DNA from: Falsiroseomonas tokyonensis
Lineage (GTDB): Bacteria; Pseudomonadota; Alphaproteobacteria; Acetobacterales; Acetobacteraceae
NCBI RefSeq assembly: GCF_019024325.1
Contig: NZ_JAFNJS010000006.1
Coordinates: 248,001-312,000, forward strand
Reading direction: 5' to 3'
DNA length: 64,000 nucleotides
Shown: positions 45,259 to 58,015 of the stretch, piece after piece
Layout of the letters: each line of letters starts with the position of its first letter
Position numbering within the stretch: position 1 is the stretch's first letter
Made by a program: the position numbers and the translations under genes
The notes under the pieces: generated by a model
The model's database searches: none
Told to the model about the DNA's origin: nothing
What the model saw: only the letters and a program-made list of their open reading frames with translations

Positions 45259-46653
45259 CTAGATGTGGATCACCCGGCCATAGGCATCAAGCACCGACTC
45301 ATGCATCGTCTCGGAAACCGTGGGGTGCGGGAAAACGGTGTGCATCAGCTCCGCCTCGGTCGATTCCAGGGTGCGGGCAATGCCATAGCCCTGGATCATT
45401 TCCGTCACCTCGGGGCCGACCATGTGCGCGCCCAGCAATTCGCCGGTCTTGGCGTCGAAGACCGTCTTCACCAGGCCCTCGGGCTCACCCATGGCGATGG
45501 CCTTGCCGTTGCCGATGAAGGGGAAGCGGCCGACGCGGACCTCGTGGCCGAGCTCCTTGGCCTTCTTCTCGGTTAGGCCGACGCTGGCGACCTGCGGGCG
45601 GCAATAGGTGCAGCCGGGGATGTTCAGCACATCCATGGCATGCGGGTGCTTGCCGGCGATCGCCTCGACGCAGATCACCGCCTCATGGCTCGCCTTGTGC
45701 GCCAGCCAGGGGGCGCCGGTGAGGTCGCCGATGGCGTAGACGCCGGGCTCGCCGGTATTGCCGAAGGCATCCGTCAGCACATGGGTGCGCTCCACCTTCA
45801 CCTTGGTCCCTTCGAGGCCCAGGTCTTCCACATTGCCCACGATGCCGACGGCGGAGATCATGCGATCCGCTGTGATCTCCTGCACCTTGCCGCCGGCCTC
45901 GACGATCGCGGTGATGCTGTCGCCGTTCTTGCGCACGCCCTGCACACGGGCGCCGGTGATGATCTGCATCTTCTGCTTGGTGAAGGCCTTATGGACGAAG
46001 GCGGAGATTTCCTCGTCCTCGACCGGCAGGATGCGGTCCATCACCTCGATCAAAGTGACCTCGGCGCCCATGTTCAGGTAGAAGCTGGCGAATTCGGAGC
46101 CGATGGCGCCGGAGCCCATGACGATGAGCTTCTTCGGCAGCGCGGCCGGCGTCATCGCCTCCCGATAGGACCAGATCAGCTTGCCGTCCGGCTCCATCCC
46201 CGGCAGCACGCGCGCCCGCGCGCCGGTCGCCAGCAGGATGTGCTTGGCGGCGATATCGGCGACCGGCTTGCCGTCCTTGGTGACGGAGAGCTTGCCCGGG
46301 CCGGCCAGCTTGCCGTGGCCATCAAACACCGTGACCTTGTTCTTCTTCATCAGGTGCTTCACGCCACCCGAGAGCTGGCCCGCGACCTGCCGGCTGCGCT
46401 TCACGACCTTGGCGAAATCGAAGCGGATGTTGTCGGCCGCGAAGCCATAGGCATCCAGGCTGTGCAGCAGGTGGTTGATCTCGGAGGCGCGCAAAAGGGC
46501 CTTGGTCGGGATGCAGCCCCAGTTGAGGCAGATGCCGCCCAGATTCTCGCGCTCCACCAGCGCGACCTTCATGCCGAGCTGGCTGGCGCGGATGGCGCCG
46601 ACATAGCCACCGGGGCCGCCGCCGACGACGACGAGATCGAAAGTCTCGGCCAT
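45259..46653 (-). CDS. lpdA: Dihydrolipoyl dehydrogenase (E3)
   Basis: E3 reoxidises dihydrolipoyl groups of pyruvate dehydrogenase with FAD and NAD+. The 464-residue protein has the FAD-binding GGGPGG (11-16), the redox-active pair C42/C47 in [13 protein letters not shown], an NAD-binding [12 protein letters not shown], and the C-terminal histidine of [15 protein letters not shown]. There is no fused lipoyl domain. The start at 46653 follows CAGGAG. It follows the acetyltransferase gene by 1 bp and precedes lipA. Confidence 0.97.
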   Translation of the reverse strand: MAETFDLVVVGGGPGGYVGAIRASQLGMKVALVERENLGGICLNWGCIPTKALLRASEINHLLHSLDAYGFAADNIRFDFAKVVKRSRQVAGQLSGGVKHLMKKNKVTVFDGHGKLAGPGKLSVTKDGKPVADIAAKHILLATGARARVLPGMEPDGKLIWSYREAMTPAALPKKLIVMGSGAIGSEFASFYLNMGAEVTLIEVMDRILPVEDEEISAFVHKAFTKQKMQIITGARVQGVRKNGDSITAIVEAGGKVQEITADRMISAVGIVGNVEDLGLEGTKVKVERTHVLTDAFGNTGEPGVYAIGDLTGAPWLAHKASHEAVICVEAIAGKHPHAMDVLNIPGCTYCRPQVASVGLTEKKAKELGHEVRVGRFPFIGNGKAIAMGEPEGLVKTVFDAKTGELLGAHMVGPEVTEMIQGYGIARTLESTEAELMHTVFPHPTVSETMHESVLDAYGRVIHI

Positions 46654-46654
46654 T

Positions 46655-47143
46655 TCAGGATTCTCCTGCCAGGGCACGCAAAGCGTCACCCGAGAGGCGC
46701 CTTACGCGCCATTCATCGCGGCTTTCCGAGCCGATGCGGTCATAGAAGCGGATGGCCGGCGCGTTCCAGTCCAGCACCTGCCATTCCATCCGCGTGCAGT
46801 TTTCCGCCACCGCGCGCTGCGCCAGGTGGCGGAAGAAGGCCATTCCGACGCCAAGGCCCCGGTGCTGCGGCTCGACATAGATGTCTTCGAGATAGATGCC
46901 GGGGCGGCCGGTGAAGGTCGAGAAATTGTAGAACCAGATGGCCTGGCCGATCGCCCTGCCCTCGCGCTCCGCCAGGGTGCAGAAGACACGGGGGGTCGGG
47001 CCGAACAGAGCCTCGCGGAAATCGGCCTCGGTGCCGACCGCCTCATGCAGCAGTTTCTCGTAGTCGGCGAGGTCGCGGACCAGGCGGAGGATTTCGGGGA
47101 GGTCCGCCTCGGTCGCGTCGCGCAGGGTGAAACCGCTGGTCAC
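46655..47143 (-). CDS. GNAT-family N-acetyltransferase
   Basis: The 162-residue protein is a single GNAT domain with LRDATEADLPEILRLVRDLA at the start. The acetyl-CoA loop is VEPQHRGLGVGMAFF, followed by the final MEWQVLDWNAPAIRFYDRIGS. It resembles the spermidine/diamine acetyltransferase-like branch (YEDIYV-type strand, here YLEDIYV), but the substrate is uncertain. It starts with GTG. It lies between pdhC and lpdA, so it may be co-transcribed with pyruvate dehydrogenase, the main source of acetyl-CoA. Confidence 0.87.
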   Translation of the reverse strand: MTSGFTLRDATEADLPEILRLVRDLADYEKLLHEAVGTEADFREALFGPTPRVFCTLAEREGRAIGQAIWFYNFSTFTGRPGIYLEDIYVEPQHRGLGVGMAFFRHLAQRAVAENCTRMEWQVLDWNAPAIRFYDRIGSESRDEWRVRRLSGDALRALAGES

Positions 47144-47210
47144 ATGCAGCCTTTCAGAATGGGCACCAAAGCCGGGGCCCCCGTGAAGACGCGCAGCGGC
47201 TTCATGGGGA

Positions 47211-48503
47211 TCAGAGCATCAGGCTCAGCGGCTCCTCGACGATCTTCTTGAAGGCCGCGATCCATTCCGCCGCCAGCGCGCCATCCACCACGCGGTGATC
47301 CACGCTCAGCGTGCAGGTCATCACCGTGGCGATGGCCAATGCACCGTCCTTCACAACCGGCCGCTGTTCCCCGGCGGAGACCGCCAGGATGCCGGCCTGG
47401 GGCGGGTTGATGATGGCGGCGAAGTCGCGCACGCCATACATGCCCATGTTGGAGATGGAGAAGCCGCCGCCCTGGAACTCCTCCGGCTTCAGCTTGCCGG
47501 ACTTGGCCCGCGCCGCCAGGTCCTTCATCTGGTTGCTGATGGAGGCCAGGCCAGCCTGATCGGCCTTGCGGATGATCGGCGTGATCAGCCCGTCCGGGAT
47601 GCTGACGGCGACCGAAATATCGACGTCGTGGTACTGGAGGATCGCCTCCTCGGTCCAGGTCGCATTCACCTGCGGGAAGCGCCTCAGCGTCACCGCGGCC
47701 GCCTTGATCACCAGATCATTGACCGAGAGCTTGAAGGCGCCCGGCCCATCCTTGGGCGAGGTCGCATTCAACTGCGCGCGCAGCTTCAGCAGCGCGTCGA
47801 TCTCGATATCCATCGAGACGTAGAAATGCGGCACCGTCTGCTTGGATTCCGACAGGCGGCGCGCAATCACCTTGCGGATGCTGCTGTTCGGCACGGCGGT
47901 ATGGGGCGCCGTGATGACGGGCGCCGGGGCCTTCGGCGCCGGGGCGGCGGCGGGGGCCGCGGCCGGAGCAGGTGCAGCAGCCGGTGCGGACTTGGCCGCC
48001 TGCGGCTTGGCGAGCGCCGCCTCCACATCGGTCTTCACGATGCGGCCATTCGGCCCGCTGCCGCTGATGCCGGCCAGGTCCAGCCCGGCCTGCGCCGCCA
48101 TGCGACGCGCGAGCGGCGAGGCCACCGTGCGGTCACCGGCTTCCACCGTCTTCGGCGCTTCCGCCTTGGGGGCCGCGGCCGGCTGCGTCTTCGGCGTTTC
48201 GGGTGCCGGCGCAGGCTTGGCCGCCTCCGCCTTCGGCGCCGGCGCCGCATCGGCAGATTCGCCCTCCTCCACCAGCACGGCGATCGGGTCGTTGACCTTC
48301 ACGCCGGCGGTTCCGCCGGGCACCAGGATCTTGCCCAAAACGCCCTCATCCACGGCTTCCACTTCCATGGTCGCCTTGTCGGTCTCGATCTCGGCGATGA
48401 TGTCGCCGGCCTTGACCGTGTCGCCCTCGTTCTTCAGCCAGCGCGCCAGCGTGCCCTCGGTCATGGTGGGGGACAGCGCCGGCATCAGGATGTTCGTGGC
48501 CAT
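47211..48503 (-). CDS. pdhC: Pyruvate dehydrogenase E2 (dihydrolipoamide acetyltransferase)
   Basis: E2 forms the core of the complex and transfers the acetyl group to CoA. The 430-residue protein has one N-terminal lipoyl domain with lipoyl lysine K43 ([12 protein letters not shown]). An Ala/Pro/Lys linker is followed by the E3-binding domain ([18 protein letters not shown]), a second linker and the catalytic domain. The catalytic domain has the active-site histidine and aspartate in [15 protein letters not shown]. It lies 12 bp after pdhB and is followed by the acetyltransferase and lpdA. Confidence 0.97.
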   Translation of the reverse strand: MATNILMPALSPTMTEGTLARWLKNEGDTVKAGDIIAEIETDKATMEVEAVDEGVLGKILVPGGTAGVKVNDPIAVLVEEGESADAAPAPKAEAAKPAPAPETPKTQPAAAPKAEAPKTVEAGDRTVASPLARRMAAQAGLDLAGISGSGPNGRIVKTDVEAALAKPQAAKSAPAAAPAPAAAPAAAPAPKAPAPVITAPHTAVPNSSIRKVIARRLSESKQTVPHFYVSMDIEIDALLKLRAQLNATSPKDGPGAFKLSVNDLVIKAAAVTLRRFPQVNATWTEEAILQYHDVDISVAVSIPDGLITPIIRKADQAGLASISNQMKDLAARAKSGKLKPEEFQGGGFSISNMGMYGVRDFAAIINPPQAGILAVSAGEQRPVVKDGALAIATVMTCTLSVDHRVVDGALAAEWIAAFKKIVEEPLSLML

Positions 48504-48515
48504 GAGCTGCCTCCC

Positions 48516-49874
48516 TTACTTGTAGGTCACGCGCTTGGCGGCCTCGATCACCTGCTCCAGCCGCGGCAGCGCCAGCTTCTCGAGGTTCGCGGCATAGGGC
48601 ATCGGGATGTCCAGCCCATGCACGCGCACCGGCGGCGCATCCAGGTCGTCGAAGCAGTTCTCCAGGATCTGCATGGCCACCTCCGCGCCGATGCCGGCAT
48701 AGGGCCAGCCTTCCTCGAGCGTGACCAGCCGGTTGGTCTTCTTCACCGAACGCACCACCGTCTCGATGTCGAGCGGCCGCAGCGTGCGCAGGTTGATGAC
48801 CTCCGCGCTGATGCCCTGCGCGGCCAGTTCCTCCGCCGCCTGAATCGCCATGCCGACCATGATGGAGAAGGCCACCAGGGTCACGTCGGTGCCCTCGCGC
48901 TCCACCTTCGCCTTGCCGATCGGCAGGATGAAATCCTCATCGGTCGGGACGTCGAAGGTCTGGCCGTAGAGGATCTCGTTCTCCAGGAAGACGATCGGGT
49001 TCGGATCGCGGATCGCGGCGCGCAGCAGGCCCTTGGCATCGGCGGCCGACCACGGCGCCACAACCTTCAGGCCCGGCAGATGCGCGTACCAGCTTGCATA
49101 GCACTGGCTGTGCTGGGCGGCGACGCGGCTGGCCGCGCCGTTCGGGCCGCGGAAGACGATGGGGCAGCCGAGCTGGCCGCCCGACATGTACAGCGTCTTC
49201 GCGGCCGAATTCACGATGTGGTCGATGGCCTGCATCGAGAAGTTGAAGGTCATGAACTCGACGATGGGCTTGAGGCCCGTCATCGCCGCGCCGACCGCCA
49301 TGCCGGTGAAACCATGCTCGGTGATCGGCATGTCGATCACGCGCTTCGGGCCGAACTCGTCCAGCAGGCCCTGGCTGATCTTGTAGGCGCCCTGGTACTG
49401 GCCGACTTCCTCGCCGATCAGGAACACGTCCTTGTCGGCGCGCATCTCGGCGGCCATGGCGTCGCGCAGCGCCTCGCGCACCGTCATCGGCTTCGTGGCG
49501 CCCCAATCCTTCTCCGGCGCGGCGGCCGCCTGGGCCGGCACCGGCGTGGCGGCCGGCTTCGCCGTCTCCATCTTCTCGGCTTTCGGGGCCTCGGCCTTCG
49601 GGGCTTCGGGTGCTGCGGGCTTCGGCGCTTCCGCCGCGCCGCCATCCAGCTCCGCGATCGGGGTATTCACCGCCACGCCATCCGTGCCCTCCGGCACCAG
49701 GATCTTGCTCAGCGTCCCCTCATCCACGGCTTCCACTTCCATGGTCGCCTTGTCGGTCTCGATCTCGGCGATCACGTCGCCGGCCTTCACGGCATCGCCC
49801 TCGGCCTTGAGCCAGCGGGCCAGCTTGCCCTCCGTCATGGTGGGGCTGAGGGCGGGCATCAGGATCTGCGTCAT
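48516..49874 (-). CDS. pdhB: Pyruvate dehydrogenase E1 beta subunit with N-terminal lipoyl domain
   Basis: E1-beta completes the thiamin diphosphate site with E1-alpha. The 452-residue protein carries a full lipoyl domain at its N-terminus, with K42 in [12 protein letters not shown], almost identical to that of E2. An Ala/Pro/Lys linker (about 78-135) joins it to the transketolase-like beta domain ([50 protein letters not shown]). This extra lipoyl domain is a known alphaproteobacterial feature. The start at 49874 leaves 1 bp to the pdhA stop. Confidence 0.97.
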   Translation of the reverse strand: MTQILMPALSPTMTEGKLARWLKAEGDAVKAGDVIAEIETDKATMEVEAVDEGTLSKILVPEGTDGVAVNTPIAELDGGAAEAPKPAAPEAPKAEAPKAEKMETAKPAATPVPAQAAAAPEKDWGATKPMTVREALRDAMAAEMRADKDVFLIGEEVGQYQGAYKISQGLLDEFGPKRVIDMPITEHGFTGMAVGAAMTGLKPIVEFMTFNFSMQAIDHIVNSAAKTLYMSGGQLGCPIVFRGPNGAASRVAAQHSQCYASWYAHLPGLKVVAPWSAADAKGLLRAAIRDPNPIVFLENEILYGQTFDVPTDEDFILPIGKAKVEREGTDVTLVAFSIMVGMAIQAAEELAAQGISAEVINLRTLRPLDIETVVRSVKKTNRLVTLEEGWPYAGIGAEVAMQILENCFDDLDAPPVRVHGLDIPMPYAANLEKLALPRLEQVIEAAKRVTYK

Positions 49875-49875
49875 C

Positions 49876-50907
49876 TCAGCGGGACTCCACCAGGACGTCC
49901 GTCCACAATTCGCTCTCATCCGGCTCCGGCGAGGTCTGCGCGAATTCGGCGCTGTCCTGCACGATGGCCTTCACCTCGTCGTCGATCACCTTGAGGTCGG
50001 CCTCGCGGGCGTCGAAGACCTCCAGCAGCATCTTGCGCGCGGTCTCGATGCAGTCGTTCTGCTCGCGCATCTTCTGCACCTCCTCCCGCGTCCGGTACTT
50101 GGCCGGATCGGACATGGAGTGGCCGCGGTAGCGGTAGGTCTTCATCTCCAGCAGATAGGGGCCGTTGCCGGCGCGGCAGTGGGCGACCGCACGCTCGCCG
50201 GCCTCCTTCACCGCGACCACGTCCATGCCGTTCACCTGCTCGCCGGGGATGCCCCAGGGGGAGCCGTTCTTCGACAGGTCGCGGGAGGCGCTGGCGCGTT
50301 CCACGCTGGTGCCCATGCCGTATTTGTTGTTCTCGATGATGAAGACGCAGGGCAGCTTGAACAGGGCGGCCAGGTTCAGGCTCTCGAAAACCTGGCCTTG
50401 GTTCGAGGCACCCTCGCCGAAATAGGCGCAGGCCACCGCGCCGTCATTGCGGTACCAGTTGGCGAAGGCGAGGCCGACGCCGAGCGCCACCTGGGCGCCG
50501 ACGATGCCATGGCCGCCATAGAAGCCCTTCTCGCGGGAGAACATGTGCATGCTCCCGCCCTTGCCCTTGGAATAGCCGCCGATCCGGCCGGTCAGCTCCG
50601 CCATCACGCCGCGGGCCTCCATGCCGGTGGCCAGCATGTGGCCGTGGTCGCGGTAGGAGGTGATGACCTCGTCGCCCGGCTTCAGGCAGAGCTGCATGCC
50701 GACCACCACGGCCTCCTGGCCGATATAGAGGTGGCAGAAGCCGCCGATCAGGCCCATGCCATAAAGCTGGCCGGCCTTTTCCTCGAAGCGGCGGATCAGC
50801 AGCATGTCCCGGTAGGCGCGGGTCAGCTGGTCCTTGCTGATGGACGGCTGGTTGGCCCCTTTGGAGGCCCCCTTGCCGCGGGCTGCGCGGGCGGCGGTTT
50901 CGGCCAT
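49876..50907 (-). CDS. pdhA: Pyruvate dehydrogenase E1 alpha subunit
   Basis: E1-alpha decarboxylates pyruvate with thiamin diphosphate. The 343-residue protein has the cofactor-binding motif in [18 protein letters not shown] with downstream ENNKYGMGT. Other family parts are [20 protein letters not shown] and [21 protein letters not shown], the loop phosphorylated in eukaryotic E1. The N-terminal 20 residues are basic and variable. It is the first gene of pdhA-pdhB-pdhC-GNAT-lpdA-lipA. The 241-bp region upstream is unusually AT-rich at 50980-51040 and contains two inverted repeats. Confidence 0.97.
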   Translation of the reverse strand: MAETAARAARGKGASKGANQPSISKDQLTRAYRDMLLIRRFEEKAGQLYGMGLIGGFCHLYIGQEAVVVGMQLCLKPGDEVITSYRDHGHMLATGMEARGVMAELTGRIGGYSKGKGGSMHMFSREKGFYGGHGIVGAQVALGVGLAFANWYRNDGAVACAYFGEGASNQGQVFESLNLAALFKLPCVFIIENNKYGMGTSVERASASRDLSKNGSPWGIPGEQVNGMDVVAVKEAGERAVAHCRAGNGPYLLEMKTYRYRGHSMSDPAKYRTREEVQKMREQNDCIETARKMLLEVFDAREADLKVIDDEVKAIVQDSAEFAQTSPEPDESELWTDVLVESR

Positions 50908-50992
50908 GCGGTATCCTCCTCAGGGCTTCCCTTTCTCCGCATCTACGCGTGGGTTCCGCGCGGTGCAAGCGTGCCGTGGTTCGAAATTCCTC

Positions 50993-51035
50993 TTATTGTG
51001 CAACGCAATAAGCTGATTAACTGCAATGCGGTTAA
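50993..51035. promoter_or_regulatory. Two inverted repeats upstream of the pyruvate dehydrogenase operon
   Basis: TTATTG-TGCAACG-CAATAA (50993-51011) and TTAAC-TGCAATGCG-GTTAA (51017-51035) are successive inverted repeats whose centres are 24 bp apart. They are 86-128 bp ahead of the pdhA ATG, in the only AT-rich part of the gap. They look like operator sites for a dimeric regulator of pdh or of the divergent MFS gene. The core TGCAA recurs in both. The regulator is not identifiable from here. Confidence 0.45.
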
Positions 51036-51148
51036 CCGTGATTCAGGTCGTCCCGGAAGCGTATTTCGTCATTGCGGCGCAACCGCCGGATGGCGCCTGA
51101 ATCGTACCGAGCGCACCCCTCCGGCCGCAAGATTCCGGAACCCTTCCC

Positions 51149-52342
51149 ATGCACAGCCAGACCCCCACCGCCCTCCCCCTCGCCTTCGCCGCCCTGCATG
51201 GCGCGGACCAGCTGGCGCTCGCCGCCCTGCCGCTGATTGCGGCGCTGCATCTCGGCGCCGGGCCGGGGCTGACCGGCGCGCTGGTGGCCGCCCAGGGCGC
51301 GGCCTGGCTGCTGGTGGCGCTGCCGGCGGGGGTGCTGGCGGACCGGATGGACCGGCGACGGCTGCTTGCGGGCGGCGGGCTGGCGGCGGCGACGGGATTC
51401 GCGCTGGCCTTTCTGGCGGCCGGGCAACCGGTGCTGCTGGCCCTCGCGGCCTTCCTGGGTGCCGGCGGGGTGGTGGCGGCGGCGCTCGCCGCGTGCGCGC
51501 TGCTGCCGGCCCTGGTGCCACGCCCGGCGCTGCCGGCCGCCAATGCGCGGCTGGAGCTGGGCCGGGCACTGGCCACGCTGGCGGCGGCGCCGGCGGCAGG
51601 GCTTCTCGCGGCATGGGGGCTGCCGCAGGCGGGGCTGGGCCTGGCTGCGATGGCGGCGATGCTGGCGGCTGGGCTGGCCTGGCTTCTGCCGCCGCTGCCC
51701 GCCCGGCAGCTTGCCGAGCAGCCCGGCCTGGCCGCCGCGGTGGCGGAAGGCGCGCGCTTCGTCCGCCGGCAGCCACTGCTGCGCGCCATCGCCCTGGCCG
51801 CCATCGCCTGGAATGCCGGCTTCTTCGCACTGATGGCGGTGGCCGTGCCGCTGGCGCTGGGGCCGCTGGGGCTGGAGGCCGGCACCACCGGCCTGGCGCT
51901 GGGCTGCTATGGCGCCGGGCTGGTCGCCGGCGCGCTGCTGGCGCCGGCCGCGGCGCGCGCCCTGCCGCTGGGCCAGGTGCTGCTCAGCGGGCCGGGGCTT
52001 TCGGTGCTGGGGGTGGCGGCGCTGGTGCTGGCGCCGGGTGCCGTGACGCTGGCCGCCTGCATGGCGCTGCTCGGCTTCGGGCCGATGCTGTGGCAGGTGG
52101 CGCAGACCAGCCTGCGCCAGGCGGTCACCCCGCCCGGTCTGCTCGGCCGGGTTGGCGCGGTCATGCAGGTGGCGGTCTTCGGCGTGCGGCCGCTGGGCGC
52201 GCTGGCGGGCGGCGCGGTGGCCGCCTGGCTGGGTGCGCCGGCCGCCGTGTGGCTGGCCGCGCTGGGTTTTGGCCTCTCCCTGCTGGCGGTCGCGACCAGC
52301 CAGCTGGCGCCGCTGCGGGAGCTGCCGGAGGCGGTGGCGTGA
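51149..52342 (+). CDS. MFS transporter
   Basis: The 397-residue protein is highly hydrophobic with about twelve membrane segments. The conserved loop between helices 2 and 3 reads PAGVLADRMDRRRLL (MFS motif A-like, G-x-x-x-D-R-x-x-R-R). It resembles drug/enterobactin-exporter-like MFS proteins of about 400 residues; the substrate is unknown. It diverges from pdhA and is followed by a C-rich/G-rich hairpin element with a short T-run that probably ends transcription. Confidence 0.87.
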   Translation: MHSQTPTALPLAFAALHGADQLALAALPLIAALHLGAGPGLTGALVAAQGAAWLLVALPAGVLADRMDRRRLLAGGGLAAATGFALAFLAAGQPVLLALAAFLGAGGVVAAALAACALLPALVPRPALPAANARLELGRALATLAAAPAAGLLAAWGLPQAGLGLAAMAAMLAAGLAWLLPPLPARQLAEQPGLAAAVAEGARFVRRQPLLRAIALAAIAWNAGFFALMAVAVPLALGPLGLEAGTTGLALGCYGAGLVAGALLAPAAARALPLGQVLLSGPGLSVLGVAALVLAPGAVTLAACMALLGFGPMLWQVAQTSLRQAVTPPGLLGRVGAVMQVAVFGVRPLGALAGGAVAAWLGAPAAVWLAALGFGLSLLAVATSQLAPLRELPEAVA

Positions 52343-52360
52343 GACGGGCGTCGCGCCTGC

Positions 52361-52412
52361 CTCACCCAACCCAATCCCCCCTCTCAAGCGGGGGGAGAGG
52401 GCTTTTCGGCCC
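52361..52412. repeat. C-rich/G-rich intergenic element, member 2 (probable terminator)
   Basis: CACCCAACCCAATCCCCCC is followed by TCTCAAGC, then GGGGGGAGAGGGCTTTTC. TCCCCCC pairs with GGGGGGA around an 8-base loop, and CTTTT follows, so it can work as an intrinsic terminator for the MFS gene. It ends 3 bp before the ftsB stop codon. It shares its layout with 33594-33633 and 61423-61577. Confidence 0.55.
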
Positions 52413-52415
52413 GCC

Positions 52416-52808
52416 TCAGAACAGGCGGCGGTCGGCCTCGTAGGGCACCACGATCTCGTTCTTGTCGACCAGGTTCAGCAGCTGCCGCGCCCGCTCATCC
52501 AGCTGGTCGCGGTCCAGACGGTCGCCGCGCAGCCCGGCGACGCGCCGTTCCATCGTCTCCAGCTCGGTGCGCACCCGGGCGAGTTCGCCCCGCGCCTCCT
52601 GCAGCCTTTCCTGCCGTTGGTCGCGGGCGATCAGCCCGCGCTCCCCATGCACCGCATGCCAGACGAAATAGCCACTGGTCCCCAGGAACAACACCGGCAG
52701 CACCGCGGCACGCAGCCGCCGCGACAGCCACGCCCCGAAGCCGCCCCGACGCTGTGGCGGCAAATAGATGTCAGACACGCGCGCGAGCCCCCCCGCTGAT
52801 GGCCGCAT
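52416..52808 (-). CDS. ftsB: Septum-formation initiator FtsB-like protein
   Basis: FtsB is a bitopic divisome protein linking FtsL and FtsQ. The 130-residue product has a basic N-terminal segment, one membrane helix (AAVLPVLFLGTSGYFVWHAV), and a periplasmic coiled coil (RDQRQERLQEARGELARVRT and onward). The end is DERARQLLNLVDKNEIVV. The eno-ftsB-pdhA order supports the call. The start is uncertain: ATG 52808 is only 5 bp past a hairpin and has no Shine-Dalgarno, so GTG 52778 (120 residues) is a reasonable alternative. Confidence 0.88.
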   Translation of the reverse strand: MRPSAGGLARVSDIYLPPQRRGGFGAWLSRRLRAAVLPVLFLGTSGYFVWHAVHGERGLIARDQRQERLQEARGELARVRTELETMERRVAGLRGDRLDRDQLDERARQLLNLVDKNEIVVPYEADRRLF

Positions 52809-52813
52809 GAAGA

Positions 52814-52850
52814 AGGGCGTGACCCCGCCTGTCCAGCGGAATCACGCCCT
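52814..52850 (-). terminator. Probable intrinsic terminator of eno
   Basis: On the minus strand, AGGGCGTGA and TCACGCCCT form a 9-bp stem around a 19-base loop that can itself pair (CCGC with GCGG). TTCTTC follows. It lies 55 bp past the eno stop and just before the ftsB start, so it probably ends or attenuates transcription from eno into ftsB. Confidence 0.6.
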
Positions 52851-52905
52851 CTCAATGCTTTAACCAGTGTACCGTGCGTTTCATGCCACGCTACGGCGGC
52901 CCGGT

Positions 52906-54546
<1,641 letters not shown>

Positions 54547-54852
54547 CTACCGCGGCGGGCGCGTATCCCAGACGGCGGAGAAGCCGCGCTTGAGTGGCAG
54601 GCCCTGCCGGTCGCAGGGCTCCACCCTGCCGCAGGGTACGGCGACGGCGCGGGTCAGCACGGCGTCCTTGGCGCGGCTGTAGCCGGCAAGCTTCAGGTCC
54701 ACCGCGCCGCAAGGATGCACCTTCAGCACCAGCCCCCAGTCGCCAGCCTGGGCAGTGTTCAGCGCGCCGCCCTCGCTCCGCGTCAGGCGCACGAGGTCGC
54801 CGGGCTCGAAGAGGTAGGTCTCGATGCCGCCATTGCCTGTCAGGGTGCGCAT
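54547..54852 (-). CDS. Uncharacterised 101-residue protein
   Basis: I do not recognise a family. The sequence alternates short hydrophobic strands and turns (TYLFEPGDLVRLTRSEGGAL, WGLVLKVHPCGAVDLKLAGY) and suggests a small beta-barrel, SH3-like fold. PGDLVRL near residue 18 is compatible with that. Two cysteines sit near the C-terminus (VPCGRVEPCDRQG). No signal peptide is evident. It follows the 54-residue membrane protein gene by 52 bp on the same strand and lies between pyrG and eno, where kdsA is found in many alphaproteobacteria. Confidence 0.6.
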   Translation of the reverse strand: MRTLTGNGGIETYLFEPGDLVRLTRSEGGALNTAQAGDWGLVLKVHPCGAVDLKLAGYSRAKDAVLTRAVAVPCGRVEPCDRQGLPLKRGFSAVWDTRPPR

Positions 54853-54904
54853 GGCGCGCAGTGCAGCAGAATTTGCTGAGCGAAAGGTTGAGACGCGGCC
54901 CGGC

Positions 54905-55069
54905 TCAGCCCTTGGTGCGCCCGCCGCCCAGCAGCAGCGTGGCCCCCAGCCCGATGGCCAGCGAGAGCGGCACGGCGAGCGAGCCGAAAACCGCGCCCAC
55001 CACCACCGTCACCACAAGGGTGACGGCCATGCCGATGCCAAAGCGCTTCAGGCGGGCCTTCTCGTCCAT
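54905..55069 (-). CDS. 54-residue two-helix membrane protein
   Basis: A complete frame from ATG 55069 to TGA 54905 encodes a 54-residue protein starting MDEKARLKRFGIGMAVTLVV. It has two predicted membrane helices (about 11-29 and 32-49) and a basic end (GGGRTKG). The start lies 2 bp after the pyrG stop, which supports translation. I recognise no family. Its charged cytoplasmic N-terminus and glycine-rich helices are usual for very small inner-membrane proteins. Confidence 0.65.
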   Translation of the reverse strand: MDEKARLKRFGIGMAVTLVVTVVVGAVFGSLAVPLSLAIGLGATLLLGGGRTKG

Positions 55070-55071
55070 GG

Positions 55072-56718
<1,647 letters not shown>

Positions 56719-56812
56719 TCATAGCGAAGCCGGACGGGTGTGGGAACCCGTCCGGCATGTGGATCCGGTTTTGGCAGGCATGACCCAGGCGCAAGGCGCG
56801 CCCGGGCGAAAC

Positions 56813-57145
56813 TCAGTTGTTCGGGACGGTCGGCGCTGCGGGCGCCACCGGCACGGCCGGCGCGGTGGCCGCCGGCACGCCGCCGGCCGGCGCATCCAGG
56901 ATGGAGCCGCGCGGCGCCTGGCCCCGGCCCAGCATGGCCAGCACCAGGGCCAGCGCCATGAAGGCGGTGCCCAGCACGGCGGTGGTGCGGGTCAGCAGAT
57001 TGGCCGTGCCGCGGCCGGTCATGAAGCCGCCCATCCCCTGGGAAGTGCCGATGCCCAGGCCGCCACCCTCGCTGCGCTGCACGAGGATGACCCCGATCAG
57101 CGCCAGGGTGACGAGAAGGAAGATGACGAGGAGGATGGTGGTCAT
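56813..57145 (-). CDS. secG: Preprotein translocase subunit SecG
   Basis: SecG assists the SecYEG protein channel. The 110-residue product has two membrane helices (ILLVIFLLVTLALIGVILVQ and TTAVLGTAFMALALVLAML). The diagnostic loop between them reads RSEGGGLGIGTSQGMGGFMTGRG in part. A Pro/Ala-rich tail of about 35 residues follows, as is common in alphaproteobacteria. It lies 43 bp after tpiA. Confidence 0.95.
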   Translation of the reverse strand: MTTILLVIFLLVTLALIGVILVQRSEGGGLGIGTSQGMGGFMTGRGTANLLTRTTAVLGTAFMALALVLAMLGRGQAPRGSILDAPAGGVPAATAPAVPVAPAAPTVPNN

Positions 57146-57188
57146 GACGGGCGCCTTCTAGCGGGTCTGCGGCCGGAAGGCGAGAGGA

Positions 57189-57932
57189 CTAGCCCGCGGC
57201 CTGCGCGATCGCCAGGAAATCCGCCGCCACCAGGCTGGCGCCGCCCACCAGCCCGCCATCCACATGCGGCAGGGCCAGGATCGCCTTCGCATTGCCGGGC
57301 TTCATGGAGCCGCCATAGAGGATGCGGGTCGCCTGCCCCGACGCGCCGAAGCGCGCCACCAGGGCCTCCCGGATGGTCGCATGGATGGCGGCGATATCCG
57401 CCTCGGTGGGCGTGCGGCCGGTGCCGATGGCCCAGACCGGCTCGTAGGCGATGATCCCGGCAAAGCTGTCCGGCAGCGATTCGGCCAGCTGGCGGCGCAC
57501 CACCGCCTCCGCCTCCCCTGCCAGGCGCTGCGCCTCCGTCTCGCCCACGCAGACCACCGGGACCAGGCCGACGGCCAGCGCGGCCTCCGCCTTGGCGCGC
57601 ACCGCGGCGTCGGTCTCGCCATGGTCGGCGCGGCGCTCCGAATGGCCCAGGATCACATGGGTGGCGCCGACGTCCCGCAGCATGGGGGCGGAGATGTCGC
57701 CGGTATGGGCGCCCTTGGCGGCGGCGTGGCAGTCCTGCGCCCCCACCGCCATCGGCTGGCCCAGCATCGCCGCCGCCACGAGATGGATATAAGGAAAGGG
57801 CGGACAGACCAGCAGGTCGACGGACAGGCCGGCCGCCCCGGCCCGCACCGCCTCGGCCAGGGACGCGGCCTCCCGCAGCGTGCCATGCATTTTCCAGTTG
57901 CCGGCGATCAGGGGGCGGATGCCTGGGGTCAC
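57189..57932 (-). CDS. tpiA: Triosephosphate isomerase
   Basis: TpiA interconverts dihydroxyacetone phosphate and glyceraldehyde 3-phosphate. The 247-residue barrel has the catalytic lysine in IAGNWKMHG (K14), the histidine in ILGHSERRADHGETD, and the glutamate in IIAYEPVWAIGTGRTP. The phosphate loop ILYGGSMKPGNA follows. I start at GTG 57932, which has AAGGAG upstream; the longer frame adds 18 unrelated residues. It diverges from the foldase gene at 58016. Confidence 0.96.
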   Translation of the reverse strand: MTPGIRPLIAGNWKMHGTLREAASLAEAVRAGAAGLSVDLLVCPPFPYIHLVAAAMLGQPMAVGAQDCHAAAKGAHTGDISAPMLRDVGATHVILGHSERRADHGETDAAVRAKAEAALAVGLVPVVCVGETEAQRLAGEAEAVVRRQLAESLPDSFAGIIAYEPVWAIGTGRTPTEADIAAIHATIREALVARFGASGQATRILYGGSMKPGNAKAILALPHVDGGLVGGASLVAADFLAIAQAAG

Positions 57933-58015
57933 GTGCGTCTCCTTCTCGGTCGGCCTGCGGGTAGCAATGCCGCGTCGGGCTGGCAACCGCGCCCGTTTCC
58001 GGCTACCGGGGCCGT

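Noticed and set aside
47295-52443. Two plus-strand frames of 899 and 1003 codons opposite pdhABC and running over the MFS gene
   Set aside because: They are antisense to three complete pyruvate dehydrogenase genes, and the second continues through the MFS gene in the wrong frame.
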